Positions 1 through 9,618 of a stretch of DNA of 64,000 bases are shown here, piece after piece. The stretch's first letter is position 1. Each line of letters begins with the position of its first letter. The stretch is from Luteimonas arsenica. Lineage in GTDB: Bacteria > Pseudomonadota > Gammaproteobacteria > Xanthomonadales > Xanthomonadaceae. A program made the translations under genes and the position numbers. A model generated the notes under the pieces. That model ran no database searches, was not told the DNA's origin, and was given only the letters and a program-made list of their open reading frames with translations. The stretch spans positions 806,001-870,000 of the forward strand of contig NZ_SJRW01000001.1 of the NCBI RefSeq assembly GCF_004352825.1, written 5' to 3'.

Positions 1-62
1 CAGTGATCGCGGCCGGCGGGGCCATGGGCTAAGGTGCGGCATTGCCGTTTCCGTGGACGCCG

Positions 63-1427
63 ATGAAGCTCGTCACCGCCTGGTTCAAGATCCCGTTCTG
101 GCAGCGCGTGGCCGCCGGCTTCGTGCTCGGCGCGCTCGCGGGCTGGCTGATGGGGCCGGCGGCGGAGACCTGGTTCGGGCCGCTGGGCACGGTCTACGTC
201 AACCTGATCAAGATGATCGCGATCCCGCTGGTGTTCTTCGCGGTGGTCAGCGCGGTGGGCTCGCTGGCGGGCCAGCGTTCGATCGCGGCGCTGGCGGGGC
301 GCACTTTCCTGTGGTTCGCGATCACCGCGGTGCTGGCGGTGGCCGTCGGCCTGGCGTTCGGCCTGGTGCTGAAGCCCGGCGTCGGCGTCGATGCGGCCGG
401 CCTGCAGGTGGCCGAGAACTATCGCCAGCGCGATGTGCCCGGCCCGCTGGACGTGTTGATCAATATCGTTCCCGAGAATCCCGTCCGCGCGCTCGCCGCG
501 CTGGGCTCCGGCAAGGCCGCTGACGGCCAGAACGTCATCGTGCCGAGCAACTTCACCATCCTGCAGGTGATCTTCTTCGCCGGCCTGGTCGGCTTCGCCC
601 TGGTGAAGCTGGGCGAAAAGACCCTGCGCCTGCGCGCGCTGATGGACGAGTCGCGCGAGTTGATGATCCAGGTCACTCGCTTCGTGCTGGAAGCCACGCC
701 GGTGGGTACCTTCGGCCTGATCGCAGCGCTGGTGGGCAGCTACGGCTTCGAGCAGCTGCTGCCGCTGGGCAAGTTCGTGATCGCACTGTACCTGGCCTGC
801 GCCTTCCACATCGTGGTGGTGTACAGCGGGCTGCTGCTGGCGCACGGGCTGAACCCGCTGAAGTTCTTCCGCGGCGCCGCGCCGGCCATGCAGATCGGCT
901 TCGTCGCCTCCTCGAGCTTCGCAGCGCTGCCGCTGTCTCTGACCTCGGCCACCCACAACCTGGGCGTGAACAAGGACTACGCCAGCTTCGCCGTGCCGCT
1001 GGGCGCGAGCATCAAGATGGACGGCTGCGGCGCGATCTACCCGGCGCTGGGCGCGGTGTTCATCGCCCAGTTCATGGGCCTGGAGCTGTCGGCCGGGCAG
1101 TACTTCATCATCGCCCTGGCCTCGGTGCTGGGCAGCTTCGGCACCGCCGGCGTGCCGGGCACGGCGGTGATCATGGCCACGGTCGTGATCAGCGCCGCCG
1201 GCCTGCCGCTGGAGGCGATCGGCATCCTCTACGCCATCGACCGCATCCTTGACATGATGCGCACCATGACCAACGTCACCGGCCAGGTGCTGGTGCCGGT
1301 GCTGGTGGCGAAGCAGACCGGGCTGCTCGACCGCGAGGTGTATGAGCGGGCGTCGAGCAACGTCGGCGTCGAAGACGGCGACCCGGCTGACGTGGCATCG
1401 ACTCCGGAACGCAGCGGTTCACCGTAA
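63..1427 (+). CDS. Dicarboxylate/amino acid:cation symporter (DAACS family)
   Basis: A multi-pass inner-membrane carrier of the GltP/DctA family, which takes up dicarboxylates or acidic amino acids with Na+ or H+. The family landmarks are present: the serine-rich hairpin SSSFAALP, the GTAGVPG hairpin and the last-helix motif DMMRTMTNVTGQ. The ATG at 63 gives 454 residues beginning MKLVTAWFK. A TTG at 42 would add seven residues and is less likely; neither start has a clear ribosome site. Two cation-site positions differ from the archaeal prototype: the NMDG motif reads KMDG, and the final Asp of NVTGD is Gln. Substrate and coupling ion are therefore uncertain. The gene stands alone and converges on the beta-lactamase gene. 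Confidence 0.9.
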   Translation: MKLVTAWFKIPFWQRVAAGFVLGALAGWLMGPAAETWFGPLGTVYVNLIKMIAIPLVFFAVVSAVGSLAGQRSIAALAGRTFLWFAITAVLAVAVGLAFGLVLKPGVGVDAAGLQVAENYRQRDVPGPLDVLINIVPENPVRALAALGSGKAADGQNVIVPSNFTILQVIFFAGLVGFALVKLGEKTLRLRALMDESRELMIQVTRFVLEATPVGTFGLIAALVGSYGFEQLLPLGKFVIALYLACAFHIVVVYSGLLLAHGLNPLKFFRGAAPAMQIGFVASSSFAALPLSLTSATHNLGVNKDYASFAVPLGASIKMDGCGAIYPALGAVFIAQFMGLELSAGQYFIIALASVLGSFGTAGVPGTAVIMATVVISAAGLPLEAIGILYAIDRILDMMRTMTNVTGQVLVPVLVAKQTGLLDREVYERASSNVGVEDGDPADVASTPERSGSP

Positions 1428-1454
1428 TCAGCCCCGGGGGGCGGGTCGCCCGGC

Positions 1455-2333
<879 letters not shown>

Positions 2334-2471
2334 TCACCGGTGGCGTGGGAGGGCGCGGCAGTATCGCCCGGCATGCCCAGACACGGGCCACGGGCATGAC
2401 TTCCGGCCGGCCACCTGCACCGGTTTCCGGGGTATGTTCGCAGTCCGCCCGCAGAGGGAGATGGGGGACAT

Positions 2472-3872
2472 ATGAAGCTTCTCAGGCATACGGCGTGGCT
2501 GTCCGCGCTGCTGTTCGTGGCGCCGGCCTTCGCCGCCGACGCCGATCGCTGGGACATCCCGGTGGCGACGAAGACCCTCGACAACGGCCTCACCGTCGTC
2601 GTCTCCGAGGACCGCAGCGCGCCGGTGGTGGGCGTGAGCGTGGTCTACGGCATCGGCATGCGGCTGGAGCCGCGCAACCGCACCGGCTTCGCGCACCTGT
2701 TCGAGCACCTGATGTTCGAGGGCTCGGTCAATGCGCCGGAGGGCGTGTTCGACCGCGTCATCACCGGTGGCGGCGGGCGCAACAACGGCTCGACCCGCGC
2801 CGATTTCACCAACTACATCGAGGTCGCGCCGTCCTCGGCGATCGAGCCCATTCTGTGGCTCGAGGCCGACCGCATGCGCATGCTCGATTTCAGCGAGAGC
2901 ACGCTGAAGAATCAGCAGGACGTGGTCAAGGAGGAGATCCGCAACAACGTCCAGAACCAGCCCTACGGCGGCTTCATGTGGATCGACATCGGCATGCAGG
3001 CCTTCCAGAAGTGGGAGAACAACCACGACGGCTACGGCAGCTTCGAGGATCTGGAAGCGGCCACCCTGGACGACGTGAAGGCCTTCCACCGCGACTACTA
3101 CGGTCCCAACAACGCGATCCTGTCGATGGCCGGCGACATCTCGCCCGAGGAAGGCTTCGCGCTGGCGGAGAAGTACTTCGGCGACATCGCCTCGCGCCCG
3201 ACGCCGCCGGCGCCGGACTTCAGCGAGGGCCTGAACACGCAGGAGAAGCGCATCCAGCAGGGCGACAAGCTGGCCCAGGTGCCGGCGATCGCCGCCGCCT
3301 GGAAGATGCCCGACCGCGGCAGCCCCGACCAGGCGCCGATGGCGGTGCTCGGCGCGCTGCTCGCCAACGGCGACGCCTCGCGCCTGTACCAGGGCCTGGT
3401 GAAGGGTCGCGAGCTGGCGCTCAACGTCGATTCGCTCTACGGCCTGACCAGCGAGTGGGAGTACGACGGCCCGACGCTGTTCACCGTGTTCGCGCTGTAC
3501 AAGCCGACCACCGATGCCGACGCCGTGCTTGCCGCGATCGACGAGGAAATCGCCAAGGTCGTGGCCGAGGGCGTGGACGATGCCACGCTCGCGCGCATCA
3601 AGACCCGCATGCTCGCCGACTGGTACAACGGCCTGGAGTCCTTCATTTCCCGCGCCGACGCGCTGGCCAAGCTGCAGCTGATGTGGGATGACGCCGAAGT
3701 GGTCAACCGCATCCCCGGCTGGATCGAGGCGGTGGATTCCGCCGACGTGCAGCGCGCCGCGCGCACCTACCTCACGCGCGAGAACCGCACGGTGATCGAC
3801 CGCAAGCCCGAAGCCATGCTGCAGGCCGCGGCCGCCGCATCCGATGCCGACGCCGGCGCGACCCAGGACTGA
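2472..3872 (+). CDS. M16 family zinc peptidase, catalytic subunit
   Basis: An exported insulinase-type zinc endopeptidase of 466 residues with a signal peptide ending near AFAAD. The inverted zinc motif HxxEH appears as HLFEH around residue 76, and the downstream Glu region (VVKEEIRNNVQNQPYG) is present, so this subunit should be active. It is followed after 10 bases by a second M16 protein lacking the zinc motif. This is the usual arrangement for heterodimeric periplasmic M16B peptidases in this group. The ATG at 2472 has a purine-rich upstream site (GAGGGAG). The substrate is unknown. Confidence 0.92.
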   Translation: MKLLRHTAWLSALLFVAPAFAADADRWDIPVATKTLDNGLTVVVSEDRSAPVVGVSVVYGIGMRLEPRNRTGFAHLFEHLMFEGSVNAPEGVFDRVITGGGGRNNGSTRADFTNYIEVAPSSAIEPILWLEADRMRMLDFSESTLKNQQDVVKEEIRNNVQNQPYGGFMWIDIGMQAFQKWENNHDGYGSFEDLEAATLDDVKAFHRDYYGPNNAILSMAGDISPEEGFALAEKYFGDIASRPTPPAPDFSEGLNTQEKRIQQGDKLAQVPAIAAAWKMPDRGSPDQAPMAVLGALLANGDASRLYQGLVKGRELALNVDSLYGLTSEWEYDGPTLFTVFALYKPTTDADAVLAAIDEEIAKVVAEGVDDATLARIKTRMLADWYNGLESFISRADALAKLQLMWDDAEVVNRIPGWIEAVDSADVQRAARTYLTRENRTVIDRKPEAMLQAAAAASDADAGATQD

Positions 3873-3882
3873 GGACACGACC

Positions 3883-5301
3883 ATGACGATCTTCAAGCAC
3901 ACCCTGCTCGCCCTGGCCGTGTCCGCGCTGGCCTGCGGCGCCGCCGTCGCCGGCCCTGCCGCCGACCTGCCGAAGGACCTGCCGCCCTACGCGGCCGACA
4001 AGCCGCTGCCCGTGCCCGACATCGCGAAGAAGACCCTCGCCAACGGCCTGGAGGTCTGGGTGGTGCCGCGCGACGGCATCCCGCGCGTGGATTACGTGCT
4101 CGCGGTGCGCAACGCCGGCTACGTCGCCGATGCGCCCGATGCGCCCGGCTTCGCCTCGATCATGGCCGGTCTGCTGGCCGAGGGCACGGCGAAGCGTGAT
4201 TCCCGCGAGATCGCCGAGTTCGCCCAGGCACAGGGCGGCAGCGTCGGCGCCTCGGTCAGCAGCGACGGCGCCCTGGTCTACGGCAACGCGCTGGCCGCCA
4301 ACGCCAGCCCGATGCTGTCGCTGCTTGCAGAAGTGGCGCGCACGCCGTCCTTCCCGGAGGGCGAGGTCAAGCTGGCCCAGGCCAATGCCCTGCAGGCGCT
4401 GAAGGCGGCCGAGGCGCAGCCCGGCTTCCGTGCCAACCGCGCCCTGCTTAAGGCGGTGTACGGCGATCATCCGTACTCGCGCACGCAGCAGACCGAGGCC
4501 TCGATCATGGCGATCACGCCCGGGGTCCTGCGTAGCGAGCACGCACGCCGCTTCCATCCCGAGCGCGCGCTGCTGGTGGTGGCCGGCCGGATCGACGCCG
4601 CCGATGCCTTCCGCATGGCCGAGGAGGTCTTCGGCGACTGGAAGGCGTCCAGCGCCGACGTCCCGCCCACCCCGGCCACGCGCCGCGAGGCCCAGGCGCA
4701 GCGCCTGCTGTTGCAGCGCGACGGCAGCGTGCAGTCGACCCTGCGCCTGGCCAGCCCGGCGGTGCCCGCGAACGATCCCGACGCGATCCCGCTGCAGCTC
4801 GCCGGCACCGTGCTCGGCGGCAGCTTCTCCAGCCGGGTGATGCAGAACCTGCGCGAGGAGAAGGGCTACACCTACGGCGCCCGTGCCGGCTCCACGTCCT
4901 CGGCGCAGGGCGGCTACGTGAGCGGTTCGGCCGACGTGCGCAACGAGGTCACGGGTGCGTCGCTGACGGAGTTCTTCAAGGAATACGAGCGGATCGGCAC
5001 CGAGCCGGTGCCCGCCAGCGAACTCGACGACACCAAGCGCTACGTCGCCGGCGGCTACCTGATCGGCAACCAGATGCAGGCCTCGGTGGCCGCCAGCCTG
5101 GCGACCAACTGGCTGGTCGGCCTGCCGCCGGAGTACCTGGGCGAATACGTGCCCAAGGTGCGCGCGGTGACCGCGGAGCAGGTACAGGCGATGGCGGCGA
5201 AGTACTTCGCCCCGGAGCGGCAGACCATCATCGTCGTCGGCGACGGTGGCGCGGTCTCGGAGCAGCTGGCCGACTGGGGCGAGTTCACCAAGGTGGAGTA
5301 A
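3883..5301 (+). CDS. M16 family peptidase, non-catalytic partner subunit
   Basis: A 472-residue M16 protein with a signal peptide (cleavage near AVAG). The position of the zinc motif carries no HxxEH (the local sequence is FASIMAGLLAEGTA). The C-terminal substrate-binding element SFSSRVMQNLREEKGYTYGA, with the conserved Arg/Tyr pair, is intact. It is therefore the inactive partner of the preceding gene, supplying half of the peptidase chamber. The start at 3883 (MTIFKH) was chosen over an in-frame codon at 3844 because only the former leads directly into the signal peptide. A strong hairpin follows. Confidence 0.92.
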   Translation: MTIFKHTLLALAVSALACGAAVAGPAADLPKDLPPYAADKPLPVPDIAKKTLANGLEVWVVPRDGIPRVDYVLAVRNAGYVADAPDAPGFASIMAGLLAEGTAKRDSREIAEFAQAQGGSVGASVSSDGALVYGNALAANASPMLSLLAEVARTPSFPEGEVKLAQANALQALKAAEAQPGFRANRALLKAVYGDHPYSRTQQTEASIMAITPGVLRSEHARRFHPERALLVVAGRIDAADAFRMAEEVFGDWKASSADVPPTPATRREAQAQRLLLQRDGSVQSTLRLASPAVPANDPDAIPLQLAGTVLGGSFSSRVMQNLREEKGYTYGARAGSTSSAQGGYVSGSADVRNEVTGASLTEFFKEYERIGTEPVPASELDDTKRYVAGGYLIGNQMQASVAASLATNWLVGLPPEYLGEYVPKVRAVTAEQVQAMAAKYFAPERQTIIVVGDGGAVSEQLADWGEFTKVE

Positions 5302-5316
5302 GACCACCGGAGGCCC

Positions 5317-5347
5317 GCATCTTCCCCCGCAAAGCGGGGGAAGATGC
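5317..5347. terminator. Perfect 14-bp hairpin between convergent genes
   Basis: The stem arms 5317-5330 and 5334-5347 are exact reverse complements with an AAA loop. It lies between the M16 pair (plus strand) and the bile-acid-type symporter (minus strand), so it probably ends transcription from both sides. No T tract follows on either strand. Confidence 0.7.
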
Positions 5348-5368
5348 CCGCGGGGCGGGAATGGGTGG

Positions 5369-6241
5369 CTAGGCCGGGGCCGGGACGGCCCGCCCCCGGT
5401 TGAGCCACCAGGCGAAGCCCGCGGCGGTGAAGAACATCAGCAGGCTGTACACCGCCGCCGGGATCGCCATGGCCGCGCTGCCGAGCACGTTCAGGGCAAT
5501 GAAGATCGCCAGGGTGCCGTTGTGGATCCCGATCTCCATCGAGATCGCGATCGCCTGGGGGCGCGGCAGCCTGAGCGCCAGCGGTGCGGCGTAGCCGGTG
5601 CCCAGGCTGGCCAGGTTGAAGAGCAGGCAGGCCAGGCCCACCGTCGCCAGCGACGACAGCAGCACGGCCCAGGACTGGGCCACCGCCACCGCCACCAGCA
5701 GCGCCAGCACCAGCACCGCCAGCAGGCGCAGCGGCTTCTCCGAGGCCGCCGCGAAGGCGGGCGCGAAATGGCGCACGGCCATGCCCGCGGCCACCGGCAG
5801 CAGGATGATCACCGCAACCTCGATCACCTTGGCCACCGGCGGCGGCACGTACTGGCCGGCACCCATGAAGTACTCGAGCGACAGGTTCAGGATCACCGGC
5901 AAGGTCAGCAGGCAGAGCAGGCTGTTGATGGCGGTGAGGGTGATGTTGAGCGCGACATCGCCACGTGCGAGATGGCTGTAGATGTTGGCCGTCGCCCCGC
6001 CGGGCGAGGCCGCAAGCAGCATCAGGCCGACCGCCAGCTCCGGGCGCAGCCCGAAGCCCAGGGCCAGGCCGAAGGCCACCCAGGGCAGGAGCAGGGTCTG
6101 CAGCCCCAGGCCGAGCAGCACCGCCTTCGGGTAGCGCGCCACGCGCCGGAAGTCGTCCAGGGCCAGGCCCATGCCGAGGCCGAGCATGATCACGCCCAGG
6201 GCCAGCGGCAGCAGGAGGTTGGTGAGCAGCGAAGCCTGCAT
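5369..6241 (-). CDS. Bile acid:sodium symporter family transporter (BASS/SBF)
   Basis: An inner-membrane protein of 290 residues with about ten hydrophobic segments and the family signature PGGATANIYSHLARGDVALN in the middle. Bacterial members move organic anions or keto acids; the substrate here cannot be told. The start at 6241 (MQASLLTN) was chosen because GGAAAGG lies six bases upstream. The in-frame ATG at 6247 directly abuts that site, and the longer open frame runs into a hairpin. Transcribed alone, convergent with the M16 pair. Confidence 0.87.
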   Translation of the reverse strand: MQASLLTNLLLPLALGVIMLGLGMGLALDDFRRVARYPKAVLLGLGLQTLLLPWVAFGLALGFGLRPELAVGLMLLAASPGGATANIYSHLARGDVALNITLTAINSLLCLLTLPVILNLSLEYFMGAGQYVPPPVAKVIEVAVIILLPVAAGMAVRHFAPAFAAASEKPLRLLAVLVLALLVAVAVAQSWAVLLSSLATVGLACLLFNLASLGTGYAAPLALRLPRPQAIAISMEIGIHNGTLAIFIALNVLGSAAMAIPAAVYSLLMFFTAAGFAWWLNRGRAVPAPA

Positions 6242-6334
6242 CGGCATCCTTTCCGTCGTGGGTTTCGATCCGTGGAAGCTTGGCGCGTGCCCGGGCGCTG
6301 TGCACGCCGCGTTGCAGCGTGCGCCTGGATGCAC

Positions 6335-6358
6335 GAAGGCCGCCCGGAGGCGGCCTTC
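6335..6358 (-). terminator. Hairpin downstream of NlpC/P60 gene
   Basis: A perfect 10-bp stem (GAAGGCCGCC and its complement) with a CGGA loop, 27 bases past the stop of the 6386-7063 gene. There is no clear T run, so it may be Rho-assisted or act as a 3' stabiliser. Confidence 0.6.
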
Positions 6359-6385
6359 TGGAATCATTCCCGGCGGTGGGCGGCG

Positions 6386-7063
6386 TCAGCTGCCCAGGCC
6401 CTCGACGCGGCGTGCCTGCAGGAAGCGGCCGGCCCAGTAGCCGGTGTCCAGGCGCGAGACGGTCACGTCGCGGCCGGTGCGCGGCGCATGCACGAACTGG
6501 CCGTCGCCGAGGTAGATGCCGACGTGGTCGACGCGCTTGCCGCGGCGGCCGAAGAACACCAGGTCGCCGGCGACCAGGGACGTGCGCTCGACCTTCTCGC
6601 CGTTGCTGGCCATGTCGCGCGAGACGCGCGGCAGCTCGATGCCCAGGGTGGTGCGGAACACGTAGTTGACCAGGCCCGAGCAGTCGAAGCCGGAGTCGGG
6701 CGAGGTGCCGCCCCAGCGGTAGGGCGTGCCGAGCAGGCCCAGGGCTCGCTGCAGCACGGCCTGGATGCGGCTGGGCGGCTCGTCCTTGCCGGCCGCCAGG
6801 GCCTGGCCGGCGTCGATCAGCTGGCTGACGTCGGCGGCACTGAGCATGTTGCGGTCGGGTGCGAAGGCGCTGCCGACCAGGGTCTGGCTGGCCGAGCCGG
6901 CCAGCAGCTGGTCGGCGGAGTCGGCGGCCAGCGGAGCCGCCAGCGCAGGCGCGAAGGCCAGCGGCATCAGGCAAGTGAAAAGGAGGGAGCGCACCCGCAG
7001 GGCGGCACGGCGACGGTGGTCGGTCGGGGCGGGAACAGTCACGCGGTCTTCACAAGTCAGCAC
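6386..7063 (-). CDS. NlpC/P60 family peptidoglycan endopeptidase (C40)
   Basis: A cell-wall hydrolase expected to cut gamma-D-Glu-mDAP stem-peptide bonds. The C-terminal domain (from about residue 104) carries the catalytic Cys in FDCSGLVNYVF, the His in DHVGIYLGDG and the third polar residue in the VHAPRTG region. The N-terminal hydrophobic segment (LLFTCLMPLAFAPALA) is a signal peptide preceded by arginines, so the protein is exported. It is followed by a linker of low complexity. The start is uncertain: the codon at 7063 gives 225 residues, and a GTG eight codons further in is also possible. A paralogue lies just upstream on the same strand. Confidence 0.9.
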   Translation of the reverse strand: MLTCEDRVTVPAPTDHRRRAALRVRSLLFTCLMPLAFAPALAAPLAADSADQLLAGSASQTLVGSAFAPDRNMLSAADVSQLIDAGQALAAGKDEPPSRIQAVLQRALGLLGTPYRWGGTSPDSGFDCSGLVNYVFRTTLGIELPRVSRDMASNGEKVERTSLVAGDLVFFGRRGKRVDHVGIYLGDGQFVHAPRTGRDVTVSRLDTGYWAGRFLQARRVEGLGS

Positions 7064-7153
7064 AGCAGCGCGTGATGGTGCCGTAGAGAGTCGCCCCGTT
7101 TGTTAATTTTCCATCAGCAGGGCGTGAAGAAAAGTGTGACGCACGTCGCCGAA

Positions 7154-7729
7154 TTAGCGCAGGATGCGTTTTGCCCCGCTGTAATTCCGCCGCCAGTAGG
7201 TGCCGTCCAGGTGGTCCAGGCGGACCGTGCCCCCGGTGCTGGGTGCGTGGACGAAGCGGCCTTCGCCGACGTAGATGCCGACGTGGGTGACGTTGCCGCC
7301 GCTGCCGAAAAACACCAGATCGGCGGTGGCCAGCTTCCGCGGTTCGATCTTCGGGCCCTGGTAGGCCGCAAGCTCGCGTGAAGTGCGCGGCAGCTTCAGG
7401 TCGAGCATGTCGCGGTAGACATAATTGACCAGGCCGGAGCAGTCGAAGCCGCCCTCCGGGGTGTTGCCGCCGTAGCGGTAGGGCGTGCCGACCAGGCTGA
7501 TGGCCCGCATCAGCACCGCATTGGCCGAGGCCGGGTCGTCCGGGGTGACCTGGGGCCACTCGCGCTGGGCGGCCGGAGCCGGCGCCGGCGGGGTGGGGCG
7601 GACATCGTTGCGTGCGTCGCGGCCGCAACCGGCGGCCAGCAGCACGATCGCCAGCGCGGCGATACCGCCGGCGGTGGCGCCGATTGGCGCGCGGCGGCCG
7701 GTGTCTGGATAATGCGTGCCCTTGCCCAT
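7154..7729 (-). CDS. NlpC/P60 family lipoprotein endopeptidase (C40)
   Basis: A 191-residue paralogue of the neighbouring hydrolase, but a lipoprotein: the N-terminus MGKGTHYPD leads to a hydrophobic core and the lipobox LLAAGC. A proline/alanine-rich linker is followed by the C40 domain with FDCSGLVNYVY, THVGIYVGEG and VHAPSTGG. It should sit on a membrane facing the peptidoglycan (Spr/NlpC-like). The start at 7729 is the ATG that gives a lipoprotein signal; the longer open frame upstream is antisense to slyD. Its promoter region lies back to back with that of slyD. Confidence 0.9.
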   Translation of the reverse strand: MGKGTHYPDTGRRAPIGATAGGIAALAIVLLAAGCGRDARNDVRPTPPAPAPAAQREWPQVTPDDPASANAVLMRAISLVGTPYRYGGNTPEGGFDCSGLVNYVYRDMLDLKLPRTSRELAAYQGPKIEPRKLATADLVFFGSGGNVTHVGIYVGEGRFVHAPSTGGTVRLDHLDGTYWRRNYSGAKRILR

Positions 7730-7801
7730 CGGCCGGCATCTTGGCCGAGCCCCTTCTTCCTTACAAGCGGCCCGCGCGCCGCGCCACAGGATCCACAGCC
7801 C

Positions 7802-8338
7802 ATGAAGATCGAGAAAGACCGCGTCGTCCGCTTCCACTACACCGTGTCCGAGAAGGGCGGCGAGCCGGTGGAGAGTTCGAAGGACCGCGGCGAGCCGCTG
7901 GCCATCCTGGCCGGCCACGGCAACATCATCCCGGGCCTGGAGAAGGCGATGGAAGGCCATGCCGCCGGTGACAGCTTCGCCGCCGACGTGCCCGCCGCCG
8001 AGGCCTACGGCGAGCGCCGCGACGGCATGACCCAGCGCGTGCCGAAGAAGCACTTCGCCGGGCAGAAGCTCGCGGTCGGCGACCAGGTGGTGCTGAACAC
8101 CAACTTCGGCCCGCGCGCGGTCACCATCGAGAAGGTGGGCATGAGCGTGGTCGACGTCGACCTCAACCACCCCATGGCCGGCAAGGACCTGCACTTCGAC
8201 ATCGAGATCGTCGACGTGCGCGAGGCGCAGCCGGTCGAGATCGAGCACGGCCACGTGCACGGCGACGGCGGCCATGACCACGGCCACGGCGACGAAGCCG
8301 CGGACGCGGGCGGCGACGAGGCCGGCAAGGCCGACTGA
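7802..8338 (+). CDS. slyD: FKBP-type peptidyl-prolyl isomerase SlyD
   Basis: A cytoplasmic prolyl isomerase/chaperone of 178 residues. The FKBP domain (residues 1-70 and 125-145) encloses the insert-in-flap chaperone domain, and the isomerase signature AILAGHGNIIPGLEKAMEG is clear. The tail after residue 145 is rich in His (HGHVHGDGGHDHGHGD), as in E. coli SlyD, where it binds nickel for hydrogenase maturation. No nickel enzyme is visible here, so the tail may serve general metal storage. The ATG at 7802 precedes the conserved MKIEKDRVV. Confidence 0.93.
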   Translation: MKIEKDRVVRFHYTVSEKGGEPVESSKDRGEPLAILAGHGNIIPGLEKAMEGHAAGDSFAADVPAAEAYGERRDGMTQRVPKKHFAGQKLAVGDQVVLNTNFGPRAVTIEKVGMSVVDVDLNHPMAGKDLHFDIEIVDVREAQPVEIEHGHVHGDGGHDHGHGDEAADAGGDEAGKAD

Positions 8339-8367
8339 CGGCGCGCCGGCACCGCTACACTTCCACC

Positions 8368-9618
8368 ATGGATCAACGCGTCGATGTGGTGGTGGTGGGT
8401 GGCGGTGTCATCGGACTGTGCACTGCGCTGTGCCTGGTCGAGGCCGGGCGCAGCGTACGCGTGCTGGAGGCGAAGACCGTCGGCAGCGGCAGTTCGCACG
8501 GCAACTGCGGCACGCTGACGCCGAGCCACGCTGCGCCGCTGTGTGCGCCGGGCACCATCGTGCAGGCGATGCGCTGGATGCTGACGCCCGACGCGCCGCT
8601 GTACGTCGCGCCGCGGCTGGACCCCGGGCTGTGGCGCTGGCTGCTCGGCTTCGCGCGGCGCTGCAACGCGCGTGACTGGCAGGGCGCACTGCGCGCGCGC
8701 GCAGCCATCCTCAACGACTCGATCGCCGCCTATCCCGGCTGGGTGGCCCGCCACGCGCCCGCCGCCGAATTCGCGAAGGAGGGCGTGGACTACGTCTTCC
8801 ACACCGCGCGCGGCTTCGACGCGCTCTCCCGCGAGATCCCGCTGCTGGCCGAGGCCGGCATCGCCACCGAGGTCATCGATGGCGTCGACTACGAGCGCGA
8901 GGACCCGGCCTTCAAGCCCGGCGTCCACGCCACCATCCGCTTCCCCGGCGACGCCCGGCTGCGCCCCGACCGCTACGTGCGTGGCCTGCTGGAATCGCTG
9001 CGCGCGCTGGGTGGCGTGGTCGAGGAAGGCTGGGAAGTGCAGGGCATCGAGGAGGATGCCGACGACGTGGTCGTGCACGGCAGTCGCGGCCGGCTGCGCG
9101 CGCGCGACGTGGTGGTCGCCACCGGCGCCTGGTCGCCCGTGCTGATGCGCTCGGCCGGTCTGGGTGCGCTCCCGGTGCAGCCCGGCAAGGGCTACTCGAT
9201 CACCTACGATCGGCCGTCCCTGGTGCCGCGGCGCCCGGTGACGCTGCACGAACCCAGTGTCTGCGTTACCGTCTGGGACAGCGGCTACCGCCTGGGCAGC
9301 ACCATGGAATTCTCCGGCTACGACACCAGCCTCAACCGTCGCCGGCTCGACGCGCTCGAGCGCGGCGCGGCGGCGTTCCTGCACGAGCCGGTGGGCGCGG
9401 TGAAGCGCGAGGAGTGGTACGGCTGGCGCCCGCTGAGCGTGGACGACGTGCCGATCATCGGCCGCGTTCCGGGGCGTCGCCACGCTTGGGTGGCGACCGG
9501 CCACGGCATGCTCGGCGTCAGCATGAGTCCGGGCACCGGGCAGCTGGTCGCAGACCTGGTCTGCGGCCGCGAGCCGCGGATCGATCCCGCCCCCTATTCG
9601 CCGGAGCGCTTCCGGTGA
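8368..9618 (+). CDS. FAD-dependent D-amino acid dehydrogenase-like oxidoreductase
   Basis: A 416-residue flavoprotein of the DadA/glycine-oxidase fold. The dinucleotide-binding GGGVIGLCTALCLVEAG is at the N-terminus, and the C-terminal FAD motif is GHGMLGVSMSPGTG. The VPIIGRVPG segment is typical of DadA-like enzymes. It would oxidise a D-amino acid or related secondary amine and pass electrons to the quinone pool. The partner gene downstream is glutathione reductase, starting inside its stop codon (GTGA overlap), which is unusual company. Whether the substrate is D-alanine or another amino acid such as D-hydroxyproline cannot be decided. Confidence 0.82.
   Translation: MDQRVDVVVVGGGVIGLCTALCLVEAGRSVRVLEAKTVGSGSSHGNCGTLTPSHAAPLCAPGTIVQAMRWMLTPDAPLYVAPRLDPGLWRWLLGFARRCNARDWQGALRARAAILNDSIAAYPGWVARHAPAAEFAKEGVDYVFHTARGFDALSREIPLLAEAGIATEVIDGVDYEREDPAFKPGVHATIRFPGDARLRPDRYVRGLLESLRALGGVVEEGWEVQGIEEDADDVVVHGSRGRLRARDVVVATGAWSPVLMRSAGLGALPVQPGKGYSITYDRPSLVPRRPVTLHEPSVCVTVWDSGYRLGSTMEFSGYDTSLNRRRLDALERGAAAFLHEPVGAVKREEWYGWRPLSVDDVPIIGRVPGRRHAWVATGHGMLGVSMSPGTGQLVADLVCGREPRIDPAPYSPERFR

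Noticed and set aside
1-32. Possible C-terminal tail of an upstream gene (VIAAGGAMG then TAA at 30-32)
   Set aside because: Nine codons are too few to identify a gene; frame and strand of the neighbour are unknown.
2334-5307. Long minus-strand frames opposite the M16 peptidase pair
   Set aside because: Shadows of the two M16 genes; the translations contain no recognisable domain.
6386-7729. The two NlpC/P60 genes as a recent tandem duplication
   Set aside because: They share motifs but differ in signal type, linker and most of the sequence, so they are older paralogues, common in this group.
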